DNA of 34,665 nucleotides, taken from the IMG/VR virus record IMGVR_UViG_3300043411_000407, positions 1 through 34,665 of that record; one strand, 5' to 3'. The stretch comes from a virus. Shown here in pieces: positions 22,491 to 28,742 of this stretch. The translations under genes were made by a program, and so were the position numbers. Below the pieces are notes generated by a model. The model was not told the origin of the DNA, did no database searches, and worked only from the letters and a program-made list of their open reading frames with translations. Position 1 is the stretch's first letter, and each line of letters begins with the position of its first letter.

Positions 22491-23002
22491 TGGAACTGTT
22501 GCAAATCATAGGCGGGATTTTGGCGTGGCGTATACGTGGTGGCATGGGCAATTCACTAGCGCAAAAACTTTTACGTAAGCCCGCTGAATGGGAAATACCA
22601 AACACTTACATCCGCCTGATATGTGCTGCATATTTTGCTCTTTTGCTTCCTTTGGCTATTGATACGCCCATTTACATAGGTTTGTTTTTTGTAGGGGTTG
22701 TGCTTGGATATTTTGGTGGTGAATTTAATCTAGCTTTGAAGGAGAATCGCACGTGGCAGAATTACTTGCGTTTAGCACTCAGAGGCGGGTTTGTGTGCCT
22801 TCCCGCCCTAACCTATGCCGTACTCTCATTGTCACCCAATATCTACCCATTATTGTATGGAGTGGCTTTTGGCTTGCTGCTTCCTGCGTGCTATCTCATA
22901 GGCTTCGCATTGCCAGAGAAAAAAGGCGTAATTAGCCACAGTCAAATTGCTGAGGCTATTTTTGGTGGAATCCTAGCATGGGGGATATTATGGATAAGCT
23001 AA
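22490..23002 (+). CDS. Multi-pass membrane protein
   Basis: Encodes 170 residues with about four or five predicted transmembrane helices (near 40-60, 64-80, 100-115, 120-140, 152-168). The N-terminus (IIGGILAWRIRGGMGNSLAQK) and the C-terminus (AIFGGILAWGILWIS) carry the same GGILAW phrase, hinting at an internal repeat. An RIRGG-type start is known from some phage membrane proteins of unknown function. Start of the lysis cluster by position. It could affect lysis timing or envelope; function is not assigned. Confidence 0.62.
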   Translation: MELLQIIGGILAWRIRGGMGNSLAQKLLRKPAEWEIPNTYIRLICAAYFALLLPLAIDTPIYIGLFFVGVVLGYFGGEFNLALKENRTWQNYLRLALRGGFVCLPALTYAVLSLSPNIYPLLYGVAFGLLLPACYLIGFALPEKKGVISHSQIAEAIFGGILAWGILWIS

Positions 23003-23427
23003 CGAAGCTTGCGAAGTGCAAGAAGAAAATATCCAAAAGAAAAGCGTCCAACATGGCAAAAACCGTAGGCGATATGCAAAAAACCCTGAATAAGCTAATC
23101 AGCGAGGTGAACGCTATGGAGTGCAAATCAGTTGGCGAGCAGATTAATGCTATTATAGCGCGTATTAATGCCGTAGAGAATAACCTGTATGACAAAGGTG
23201 AGATTATACCAGAGGCGGCGGCTTTAATATACGAATCAGAGATGAGTTTATCAGCTATGAGAGCGGATTTAAAAGCCAACCAATTCATTCGCCGTGAGGA
23301 TTTACTGAAAGAAATGGAAAAGCTAGAGCCTGAATTGAGCTTAAGCATAAGTGATATTCTTATGGTTGCTGCAATTGGATTCCTTGGGGGCATCTTAGGA
23401 TGTGCCGCATGGTCTTACTATGGCTAA
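22990..23427 (+). CDS. Coiled-coil protein with C-terminal membrane anchor
   Basis: Encodes 145 residues from the ATG at 22990 (GGGGG six bases upstream; an ATG at 22978 would add four). The body is basic at first, then a coiled coil. Residues 119-144 (SDILMVAAIGFLGGILGCAAW) form a single C-terminal transmembrane helix, a tail-anchor layout. It overlaps the membrane protein before by 13 bases and the next gene by eight. Member of the lysis cluster by context; a spanin-like role is possible but unproven. Confidence 0.55.
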   Translation: MDKLTKLAKCKKKISKRKASNMAKTVGDMQKTLNKLISEVNAMECKSVGEQINAIIARINAVENNLYDKGEIIPEAAALIYESEMSLSAMRADLKANQFIRREDLLKEMEKLEPELSLSISDILMVAAIGFLGGILGCAAWSYYG

Positions 23428-23677
23428 GAAGGATGACGAATTAGAAGAACTAGAACAGAAAATCGAGGTACTTTCGGAATGGAAAGAGAAAGAAGAACGC
23501 GAAAAAGAAGTGAGCCAACGAGTATCAGCGATTACTCGGGTGCGTTGCTATGCTGCAATCTCGACAGGCTCGACATTCCTAGGGATAGTGGGCTATCTCG
23601 CCTCACAGGTAAGCGATGCATTAAACGCTGGATATCGTGCATTTATCAGGGTTTTGCTGGATGGGGGAGCAAAATGA
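23420..23677 (+). CDS. Small coiled-coil/transmembrane protein of the lysis block
   Basis: Encodes 85 residues from the ATG at 23420. The first 38 are an extremely charged helix (KKDDELEELEQKIEVLSEWK and on), followed by one transmembrane stretch (CYAAISTGSTFLGIVGYLA) at about 45-65 and an amphipathic tail. The layout would suit an antiholin or a spanin-like component. Its stop overlaps the next start (ATGA). Confidence 0.5.
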   Translation: MAKKDDELEELEQKIEVLSEWKEKEEREKEVSQRVSAITRVRCYAAISTGSTFLGIVGYLASQVSDALNAGYRAFIRVLLDGGAK

Positions 23678-23883
23678 AAATGGCGTTTTACTCATCTTTA
23701 ATCTTGGTATCATCAGCTATTATCTTTATTGGAGGCGGGTTGCTGCATACCTCCATAGAAATGAACCAAGAAGATATTATTGCCAAAGCTAAGACCGATG
23801 CAATCAATGAATTTCTCAATGACCAGCCCATTGAAGCACTGACTAACATAGTGGTAATGCCAACTAAAAGGGCAGATATATGA
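23674..23883 (+). CDS. Small N-terminally anchored membrane protein
   Basis: Encodes 69 residues: an N-terminal signal-anchor (MAFYSSLILVSSAIIFIGGG) and a short acidic helical domain. ATGA overlaps at both ends tie it to the lysis genes before and after. Shape is like a small inner-membrane spanin subunit or pinholin regulator, but no diagnostic motif is present. Confidence 0.52.
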   Translation: MKMAFYSSLILVSSAIIFIGGGLLHTSIEMNQEDIIAKAKTDAINEFLNDQPIEALTNIVVMPTKRADI

Positions 23884-24311
23884 AATTAAGCCAGCACTTC
23901 GACCTATCAGAATTCACCGTGTCACAAACAGCCGCAAGGCATGGAATTGATAATACTCCTACGCCAGAAGTGCTAGAGAATTTAAAGCGCCTCGCCACTG
24001 CAATGGAAGAGGTTAGGGCATTATTCGGCAAGCCTATCAGAATATCATCAGGATACCGCTGTCAGGAGCTTAATCGCTTAGTGGGTGGGTCTATAGCCTC
24101 TCAGCACATAAAAGGGCTGGCGTGTGACTTTACGGTGATTGGTGTGGAATTGGATGACGTGATGGAGGATATCATTGAGGAGGGTCTAGTTTTTGACCAG
24201 ATCATAAAGGAATTTAATTCATGGATTCACATCTCAATACCTGAGAAAGACGGTTACGAGCGCAAACAGGCTTTAATCATTGATAGGAATGGAACGAGGT
24301 TATACGCATGA
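23880..24311 (+). CDS. Endolysin, M15 family peptidase
   Basis: Encodes 143 residues, a single-domain zinc peptidase of the M15 (VanY-like, peptidase_M15_3) group that would cut peptide crosslinks of the cell wall at lysis. Family motifs: SSGYRCQELNRLVGG (55-69), His76 and Asp83 in SQHIKGLACDF, and the last zinc ligand His117 in SWIHIS. All three zinc ligands are present. There is no signal peptide, so it needs a holin; one lies directly downstream. ATGA overlaps at both ends. Confidence 0.9.
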   Translation: MKLSQHFDLSEFTVSQTAARHGIDNTPTPEVLENLKRLATAMEEVRALFGKPIRISSGYRCQELNRLVGGSIASQHIKGLACDFTVIGVELDDVMEDIIEEGLVFDQIIKEFNSWIHISIPEKDGYERKQALIIDRNGTRLYA

Positions 24312-24739
24312 GTTTTGACCCATTAACAGCCGCTTTTGATATTGGCGGGAAGATATTGGATAAAATATTCCCTAATCCAGCAGAGCGTGACTTGGCAAAG
24401 GCAAGGCTTATTGAGCTTCAAACAAATGGCGAACTTGCAAAGATAGCATCCGAAACGGAACGCTTACGCATAGACGCGGATGACCGTAATAGTGCAAGGC
24501 AGCGTGAAATGACGGTTAGGGATAAGATACCAGCCATTTTGTCTATTGCTATCACGCTTGGGTTCTTTGGGGTTTTGTCATACCTTCTTGTGTATGGCGC
24601 ACCAGAAAAAGGAGGAGAGGCGTTGTTCATTATGCTTGGTAGTTTAGGAACTGCGTGGAGTGGTGTTATAGCGTACTACTTTGGCAGCACATCAAGCAGT
24701 AGTGCAAAGAATCAGATTATTGCCAACATGACTAAATGA
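24308..24739 (+). CDS. Holin, GTA 3TM type
   Basis: Encodes 143 residues. The N-terminal DIGGKILDKIFPNPAERDLA followed by a LIELQTNGELAKIA-like helix is the hallmark of the holin family found in alphaproteobacterial gene transfer agents and phages (GTA_holin_3TM). Residues about 74-95 and 104-126 are transmembrane segments, with a charged loop between. It should form the membrane lesions that release the M15 endolysin. ATGA overlap with the endolysin gene. Last rightward gene before the convergent junction. Confidence 0.85.
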   Translation: MSFDPLTAAFDIGGKILDKIFPNPAERDLAKARLIELQTNGELAKIASETERLRIDADDRNSARQREMTVRDKIPAILSIAITLGFFGVLSYLLVYGAPEKGGEALFIMLGSLGTAWSGVIAYYFGSTSSSSAKNQIIANMTK

Positions 24740-24755
24740 TTCATGCGCTAATTAA
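24739..24755. repeat. 17-bp direct repeat, copy 1
   Basis: ATTCATGCGCTAATTAA, identical to 24890-24906. This copy begins at the last base of the holin stop codon. On the minus strand it reads as the end of the gene at 24892 (Leu-Ile-Ser-Ala-stop). So the 134 bases between the copies may have been inserted or duplicated at the convergent gene boundary. Confidence 0.8.
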
Positions 24756-24759
24756 AAAG

Positions 24760-24800
24760 ACCCGCCAATTTGAGGATACTTTCGCATAGCCTTGGCGGGT
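24760..24800 (-). terminator. Rho-independent terminator for the leftward operon
   Basis: ACCCGCCAA (24760-24768) and TTGGCGGGT (24792-24800) make a perfect 9-bp GC-rich stem. Read on the minus strand the stem is followed by CTTTTT, so it terminates transcripts coming leftward from the early operon. On the plus strand the following bases (ACAATTTGC) are a poor U-tract, though it may also slow the holin transcript. Confidence 0.72.
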
Positions 24801-24889
24801 ACAATTTGCAGGAGGTTGACCTGCTCATGTGCATATCACACACGTCCAACTACAATAATATACCACCAATCTTTTTTAGTGGCAATACA

Positions 24890-24906
24890 ATTCATGCGCT
24901 AATTAA
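24890..24906. repeat. 17-bp direct repeat, copy 2
   Basis: Second copy of ATTCATGCGCTAATTAA, containing the stop codon and last codons of the leftward gene ending at 24892. The region between the copies contains the terminator and no open frame of useful length on either strand. Confidence 0.8.
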
Positions 24907-25050
24907 TGGTGGAATCTCCCCTGTCCCAACTGGATATCGCGATTTGATAACAACGGTTATCTCGTCCCCTTCTTTAGCGTCTACTCTTAATGCCTTCCTT
25001 TTATCTGCATCGTGCAAATCCTCAAAATATAATGTAATTTTCTTTTTCAT
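24892..25050 (-). CDS. Small hypothetical protein, last gene of leftward operon
   Basis: Encodes 52 residues (MKKKITLYFEDLHDADKRK...). I start it at 25050 because this ATG overlaps the stop of the preceding gene as ATGA; a longer in-frame start at 25077 lies inside that gene. Basic N-terminus, beta-like VDAKEGDEITVVIKSRY in the middle. Function unknown. Followed by the 9-bp terminator stem. Confidence 0.55.
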   Translation of the reverse strand: MKKKITLYFEDLHDADKRKALRVDAKEGDEITVVIKSRYPVGTGEIPPLISA

Positions 25051-25244
25051 AAATATTTGCTTTGTTTGTGTTCGCATAACGCATCAACAGCATTAAATAG
25101 TTCATCGGCCAAATGAGAAATTGAATGTTTTTCAAGAAAACGTGCCGCTTCGTAAACTCCATTACCGTGCAAAGCAATATCGACAGCAAGCATAAATATG
25201 CTCCTTTCTTTATTCATCTGTTCTATGTAATATTCAATATTCAT
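25047..25244 (-). CDS. Small hypothetical helical protein
   Basis: Encodes 65 residues from the ATG at 25244 (GGAAAG a few bases upstream). An ATG five codons earlier at 25259 is possible but has no ribosome-binding site. Helical, with GNGVYEAARFLEKHSISHLADELFNA-like heptads. Unknown. Ends in an ATGA overlap with the next gene. Confidence 0.55.
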   Translation of the reverse strand: MNIEYYIEQMNKERSIFMLAVDIALHGNGVYEAARFLEKHSISHLADELFNAVDALCEHKQSKYL

Positions 25245-25262
25245 TTTCTTTCCATCCACTAC

Positions 25263-25640
25263 TCACAACTCCCCCTCCGCAGCTTCAAGAGCGGCTTTGG
25301 CTAGATTTCTAGTTGTAGTTTCTTCGCCATCGTTTGTTAAAACAATATCTATAATATCCTCCACCATCGTCACCATATCATCACTCAGCAGCTTGGCTTT
25401 TAACCCCGCAAGTTGACGCACTTTATCTAGCAGCGAGTCAATCTCTGCTTGTTGCGGGTGCTTTATGCCTTCTGGATGCATTATTTTAAGCATCTCAAGT
25501 CTGAGTTGTTCGCGGCTGGCTTGCCAAAACGTATACGCAAGCGCTGTGTGGCTAGATGAATATCTGCCATCGTATCGTTTCTCGATGGACAGCCTTCCCC
25601 ACTCATTACTTTGCGCTACAGCTTCAAATTCCTGTGTCAT
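25263..25640 (-). CDS. Hypothetical phage early protein
   Basis: Encodes 125 residues from the ATG at 25640, which overlaps the previous stop (ATGA) and has AGAGGG upstream; the frame is open further but those starts lie in the upstream gene. The middle (GRYSSSHTALAYTFWQASRE) resembles a short module repeated in many phage early proteins with a 'W..R' ending. Long acidic helices follow. No function known. Confidence 0.58.
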   Translation of the reverse strand: MTQEFEAVAQSNEWGRLSIEKRYDGRYSSSHTALAYTFWQASREQLRLEMLKIMHPEGIKHPQQAEIDSLLDKVRQLAGLKAKLLSDDMVTMVEDIIDIVLTNDGEETTTRNLAKAALEAAEGEL

Positions 25641-25861
25641 CCCTCTACCCTTTGCTTGGTTTGTTTTGCCACCGCATGGATATAATATTCGATACCTTGT
25701 ATTTTTATCCAAAAATCAAACCCATCCTCTCCTATGCCAGCATCAGATTTTCCATCATCGGATATTGAGCGCAAAGCACCTTCAATTTTATCTCTGTGTG
25801 CAAATGCTGTTGGTGAATCAATCAAACCAAATTCGATTGCTAATTTTCCTAAGTCATTCAT
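25637..25861 (-). CDS. Small hypothetical protein
   Basis: Encodes 74 residues from the ATG at 25861, with AAGGAAG eight bases upstream (a GTG at 25870 is too close to that site). Looks globular and mixed alpha/beta (SDAGIGEDGFDFWIKIQGIEYY). Not recognised. Stop overlaps the next start. Confidence 0.55.
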   Translation of the reverse strand: MNDLGKLAIEFGLIDSPTAFAHRDKIEGALRSISDDGKSDAGIGEDGFDFWIKIQGIEYYIHAVAKQTKQRVEG

Positions 25862-25866
25862 ATATA

Positions 25867-26004
25867 TCACTTCCTTTCTTCTATCCCCGATGGGATAGCA
25901 AATTCAAATATTCGTGGCGTGTATTGTAAGTACGATAAAGTCAGCATCTCTGAGAATACCAGTATCAGCAATGTTATGACAATTTTTTCCAACACACTAG
26001 TCAT
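25867..26004 (-). CDS. 45-residue single-pass membrane protein
   Basis: Encodes 45 residues from the ATG at 26004, which overlaps the previous stop (TAATG) and has GAGGGG upstream. Residues 5-24 (LEKIVITLLILVFSEMLTLS) are a transmembrane helix, followed by a short polar tail. One of several tiny membrane proteins in this operon. Function unknown. Confidence 0.52.
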   Translation of the reverse strand: MTSVLEKIVITLLILVFSEMLTLSYLQYTPRIFEFAIPSGIEERK

Positions 26005-26192
26005 TATCCCCTCGCTTCCTGCTGTGATGTGGTGGGTGAATCTGTATGCTGTTTCTCGCCCCTGCACGCTAAACATTGGCAAACGGCAGGCTTCTTGGCT
26101 TGTTCGTAGGCTTTAATCAGTCGAGCCGCTTCATCCCAACCATAGCCAAGTTGTGCCTGTACTTTTTTCAACGCTTCCTCATCTATCGTCAT
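26004..26192 (-). CDS. Small protein with Cys cluster
   Basis: Encodes 62 residues: a helical first half (MTIDEEALKKVQAQLGYG and on) and a CQCLACRGEKQH segment with three Cys and a His that could bind metal, then a polar tail. The leader GGAAGGAATAGGTT before the ATG is nearly the same as that of the gene starting at 26393. Unknown role. Confidence 0.55.
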   Translation of the reverse strand: MTIDEEALKKVQAQLGYGWDEAARLIKAYEQAKKPAVCQCLACRGEKQHTDSPTTSQQEARG

Positions 26193-26213
26193 AACCTATT
26201 CCTTCCATAACCG

Positions 26214-26393
26214 TTAATCGTTCAGAAAAATTGATTTTCCTGATGTGGTATCCAAACAATAAGAGCCTTCATAATCGCTGGTATTCCGCATTTCAACTTG
26301 TGCGGTAATACATGCTTGTTTTGTGTGCATAGGAACATAAACAACCCCACCAGAATAACCCATTTTCAAAAACAAAACTAATACCCATGTCAT
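26214..26393 (-). CDS. 59-residue protein with hydrophobic N-terminus
   Basis: A 59-codon frame: MTWVLVLFLKMGYSGGVVYV, then a polar segment with two Cys (residues 28 and 44). The N-terminus could be a signal or anchor. GGGAGGGAATAGGTT before the ATG repeats the leader of the neighbouring gene at 26192, which supports translation. Function unknown. Confidence 0.5.
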   Translation of the reverse strand: MTWVLVLFLKMGYSGGVVYVPMHTKQACITAQVEMRNTSDYEGSYCLDTTSGKSIFLND

Positions 26394-26408
26394 AACCTAT
26401 TCCCTCCC

Positions 26409-26567
26409 TTACCAATAACCAAAAATTCTGCCAATCATAGGGATATGAAATACAATCATTGCAACCCCTGAACCCCAATGCATCTCCTGCATTCTACCAT
26501 TATAACAAGCTGCGTGAACAAAGTTTGCAGTGAGATAAACAACATAATAAATATGTACCCAATCCAT
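26409..26567 (-). CDS. 52-residue aromatic-rich membrane protein
   Basis: Encodes 52 residues from the ATG at 26567 with GGGAAGGAATAAT upstream. Rich in Tyr, Trp, His and Met, with two hydrophobic stretches (VHIYYVVYLTANFVHAAC and GVAMIVFHIPMIGRIFGYW), so probably a two-helix membrane hairpin. It starts one base after the preceding gene's stop. Unknown. Confidence 0.52.
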   Translation of the reverse strand: MDWVHIYYVVYLTANFVHAACYNGRMQEMHWGSGVAMIVFHIPMIGRIFGYW

Positions 26568-26568
26568 A

Positions 26569-26742
26569 TTATTCCTTCCCATCAAAAAACTTTGCAACCA
26601 TACCAGCATCAAATCCTATGCCTACTAATGACGATTTAAGCCATTCGTATAGCTCATCATCTAGCTTGATAGCGTGTTTACACAGCTCGCATGATTGCGT
26701 GTTGTCACCGACTTTGTGTGTTATGGTTATGGTTTCAAACAT
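26569..26742 (-). CDS. 57-residue protein with CxxC
   Basis: Encodes 57 residues from the ATG at 26742; GGGAAGGAATAGC upstream is the same leader type as its neighbours. It has CELCKHAIKLDDELYEWLKS, one CxxC that could be half a zinc site. No family recognised. Confidence 0.52.
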   Translation of the reverse strand: MFETITITHKVGDNTQSCELCKHAIKLDDELYEWLKSSLVGIGFDAGMVAKFFDGKE

Positions 26743-26743
26743 G

Positions 26744-26992
26744 CTATTCCTTCCCAAAGTGCTTGCGGATGACACTTAGCACATGACTGCGACTAACTAG
26801 CGGCATCCCAATTCCGTTATCAATTGCCTCAATCTCCGCAATCAACCCATCTACATCGTGAGCGCGTCCTGCTTGGAAGCCGCCGTTAAAACCAATCTCC
26901 ATACAGAATCTCTGGTCGTCGCTCATTGTGCTTAATTTATCACCAAACTTTTTGAGCAGAAACCCCTGAAAATCCTTGCGTATATCAGTCAT
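26744..26992 (-). CDS. Hypothetical phage early protein
   Basis: Encodes 82 residues. The segment FCMEIGFNGGFQAGRAHD resembles the short helix-turn segment (WxxGFxAGxxxD) shared by many small phage proteins of unknown function. A C-terminal helical domain follows. AGGGGATTGAT is the ribosome-binding site. Confidence 0.55.
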   Translation of the reverse strand: MTDIRKDFQGFLLKKFGDKLSTMSDDQRFCMEIGFNGGFQAGRAHDVDGLIAEIEAIDNGIGMPLVSRSHVLSVIRKHFGKE

Positions 26993-26993
26993 A

Positions 26994-27311
26994 TCAATCC
27001 CCTAAAATTTCGCTGCACCCAGCAATTAACCTATCAAAGCGCCCTGTTTCGTTACCCTCTACCATCGCATCTCTACACTGGCGAATGGCGTGGTACATAC
27101 CCGCGTAATGCATATCCTCTTGCCGAACGTTCCATTTGTTTACAACCCTCTCTTTGCTGTAATCTTCCGCTTCGTTCTTGTGCTTCCAAAGCTTACCTTC
27201 ACAATAAACAAGATGAGATGAGCGCTTCAATCCTAAATGTACGTATTCCCTCATAGCGTATTTAGGGGGTTCACGGCATAAAAGGCATTTTGATAATTCT
27301 GGTTCAGTCAT
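26994..27311 (-). CDS. Lar-like zinc-ribbon protein (possible)
   Basis: Encodes 105 residues. The first half has CLLCREPP (CxxC), a second single Cys in VYCEGKLW, and AEDYSKERVVNKWNVR, matching the closing 'A...WN.R' pattern of Lar / restriction-alleviation-like zinc ribbons of phages. The second CxxC of a classical Lar ribbon is reduced to one Cys. C-terminal 40 residues are helical and unrelated. It starts 19 bases after a stem-loop at 27330-27362. Confidence 0.45.
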   Translation of the reverse strand: MTEPELSKCLLCREPPKYAMREYVHLGLKRSSHLVYCEGKLWKHKNEAEDYSKERVVNKWNVRQEDMHYAGMYHAIRQCRDAMVEGNETGRFDRLIAGCSEILGD

Positions 27312-27329
27312 AAATCCCTCAATTCTGGC

Positions 27330-27362
27330 GGCACGGGGGAAGCTACCAACTGACCCCGTGCC
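27330..27362. promoter_or_regulatory. Perfect 9-bp stem-loop in leftward operon
   Basis: GGCACGGGG (27330-27338) and CCCCGTGCC (27354-27362), a perfect GC-rich stem with a 15-base loop in the 56-base gap between the genes at 27368 and 27311. No T-run follows on either strand, so simple termination is unlikely. mRNA processing, stability control or partial attenuation between the two parts of the operon would fit. Confidence 0.55.
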
Positions 27363-27367
27363 ATATG

Positions 27368-27652
27368 TTAATTGTTATTCCTAGTGCTTAGAACCTTGTA
27401 AACTTCATCATATTTAAGCTGCAATACGCGTAAGTCCTCTTTTTCGCTTTCAAGCCTAGAAAGCAATCTGCTGTTCTCTTTCTTAAGCTCTTTCTTAATC
27501 TCATCCATTTGCCTTGACCATTCCCCTTCTGGGCATTGCGTTAGTTCGCCAATTCTATCTAAATATCGGCGAAACTCTTTTTTGTATTCTTCGTGCATAC
27601 GATTCATAATATCATTATGCGCTTTCTCGCTTATGAATTTTGGTAACTTCAT
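27368..27652 (-). CDS. Coiled-coil hypothetical protein
   Basis: Encodes 94 residues, almost all predicted helix: EYKKEFRRYLDRIGELTQC, then a long Glu/Lys/Leu coiled coil over 45-85. ATGA overlap with the membrane protein gene before it suggests that the pair acts together. Unknown. Confidence 0.57.
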   Translation of the reverse strand: MKLPKFISEKAHNDIMNRMHEEYKKEFRRYLDRIGELTQCPEGEWSRQMDEIKKELKKENSRLLSRLESEKEDLRVLQLKYDEVYKVLSTRNNN

Positions 27653-27870
27653 GGGTTACTCCTAACAAAATTATCGTATGTATCTTTGCTTATATACACC
27701 CTGTTATCTTTTAGCGTGTTAGCCATTTCCACCCCATTTGCAGCGCCAAGGCTTATAAATGGAATAGATAAAGCCAATATAAACATTAAAACAAATACCC
27801 AAAACCAAGGGCTGATGCGTTCGCTCTCTTTACAAGCCTTTTTATAGTTTTCTTCCCATGAGTTTTTCAT
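27649..27870 (-). CDS. Small membrane protein
   Basis: Encodes 73 residues: a charged N-terminal 20 residues, a transmembrane segment at about 22-45 (WFWVFVLMFILALSIPFISL), then an exported-looking tail. Positive charges before the helix favour the N-terminus in the cytoplasm. ATGA overlaps both neighbours. Unknown function. Confidence 0.57.
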   Translation of the reverse strand: MKNSWEENYKKACKESERISPWFWVFVLMFILALSIPFISLGAANGVEMANTLKDNRVYISKDTYDNFVRSNP

Positions 27871-28157
27871 TGTCCATCCTCCATTGCGATAATTCTATAA
27901 ACTTCCATAATGCGCTTTTGAATCTCAACCCGTGAATCTTGAATGGCTTCTTGAAGCTCGCCCATAGCATCATCCAATTGTTTTAGATTTTCCTGATTAA
28001 TCCTATCCGCGTACTTCATCATATCATCGAAGTAATAAGTGGAATCCCTATCAAGACGTTGGATTAAGTTAAAAGCTTCAGTGTAATCTTCTGGTTGTTG
28101 CAATTCCTTACCTTCAAGGGCAAAGAATTTTTTTAGTTCTGATTGTGTTGGTATCAT
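27867..28157 (-). CDS. Helical hypothetical protein, first gene of second leftward unit
   Basis: Encodes 96 residues, acidic and helical (LKQLDDAMGELQEAIQDSRV coiled coil). Its leader is AGGAGGCTACCA before the ATG, shared with genes starting at 28733 and 31466, and it follows an operator pair at 28186-28235. So it is the first gene of a separately regulated leftward unit that continues to 24892. No family recognised. Confidence 0.6.
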   Translation of the reverse strand: MIPTQSELKKFFALEGKELQQPEDYTEAFNLIQRLDRDSTYYFDDMMKYADRINQENLKQLDDAMGELQEAIQDSRVEIQKRIMEVYRIIAMEDGQ

Positions 28158-28185
28158 TGGTAGCCTCCTTTGTTTGTATCCTTAT

Positions 28186-28235
28186 ATTCGCATATCACGA
28201 ATGTATTTGCAACAACTATTTTGCACAAAGTGAAA
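28186..28235 (-). promoter_or_regulatory. Operator pair and presumed leftward promoter
   Basis: ATTCGCATATCACGAAT (28186-28202) has perfect inverted 5-bp arms. TTTTGCACAAAGTGAAA (28219-28235) is a weaker relative. Their starts are 33 bp apart, about three helical turns. Both lie in the 82-base gap before the leftward gene at 28157. TTGCAA and TTGTTG on the minus strand between the sites could be -35 elements. The first site would then lie between -35 and -10, where a bound repressor would block polymerase. Confidence 0.62.
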
Positions 28236-28239
28236 AAAG

Positions 28240-28563
28240 TTATCCCCTTCTTTTCTTGTCTTTATCCATGTGATATTGCTCGGTTCCATACTTACGTTGC
28301 CATTCCTTACGCCCTATTGTGTGAATGCCCTCTCCGCCTCGGTGATGGTAATAACAAAGGCAAATGGTCTTATCGTGGTCTTTGCGTCCACCTGCACCAG
28401 TTAGGCAATGGTGAGTTTCTAGGCATATATTGCTATAGCATGGCTCAACCGAGCAACCATAAAGTTTTTGTTGCTCCCACTCAGCATATTGCGCCTGAGT
28501 TGGTTTATTGCTGCGCGTCCTTTTAGGATTTTTAGCCACCACGTCCCTGCCCGTCAAATTCAT
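28240..28563 (-). CDS. Ref-like HNH nuclease (RecA-dependent type)
   Basis: Encodes 107 residues from the ATG at 28563 (overlapping the previous stop as ATGA, GGGGGTGATGAT upstream). The C-terminal half has the pattern of P1 Ref-type RecA-dependent nucleases: a Cys-rich start (GCSVEPCYSNICLETHH), His51-His52, GRKDHD, ICLCYYHH (Cys68, Cys70, His73-His74) and IHTIGRKEW, with KYGTEQY at the end. N-terminus is basic. It would act in recombination with RecA and the phage ERF and exonuclease encoded upstream. Last gene of the first leftward unit. Confidence 0.72.
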   Translation of the reverse strand: MNLTGRDVVAKNPKRTRSNKPTQAQYAEWEQQKLYGCSVEPCYSNICLETHHCLTGAGGRKDHDKTICLCYYHHRGGEGIHTIGRKEWQRKYGTEQYHMDKDKKRRG

Positions 28564-28733
28564 ATCATCACCCCCATAACCCGCCACACCCACGCGCAGA
28601 ATCGCTTTAATCTCATGCTTTCAATAAGCGTACAGCCTCGCACGGTAGGGTAGTAGTGGGTTTTTGTGTGGTTTTTATACGGCTTCAAAACGCAATAATT
28701 TATCCGATTATCCATGATTTCAGCTATACGCAT
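28560..28733 (-). CDS. 57-residue basic hypothetical protein
   Basis: A 57-codon frame between the NinB-like and Ref-like genes. Its leader AGGAGGCTACC is the third copy of the shared ribosome-binding leader. Basic with several Tyr and His (KPYKNHTKTHYYPTVRG) and an aromatic C-terminal helix (FCAWVWRVMGV). Overlaps the Ref-like gene by ATGA. Unknown; a small nucleic-acid-binding partner is possible. Confidence 0.5.
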   Translation of the reverse strand: MRIAEIMDNRINYCVLKPYKNHTKTHYYPTVRGCTLIESMRLKRFCAWVWRVMGVMI

Positions 28734-28742
28734 GGTAGCCTC

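Noticed and set aside
24739-24906. Phage attachment site formed by the 17-bp repeats
   Set aside because: No integrase gene in the window and no tRNA 3' end nearby; kept only as a direct repeat.
25465-25929. 154-codon plus-strand frame in the leftward early region
   Set aside because: It overlaps three coupled minus-strand genes with good ribosome-binding sites; the translation has no family features.
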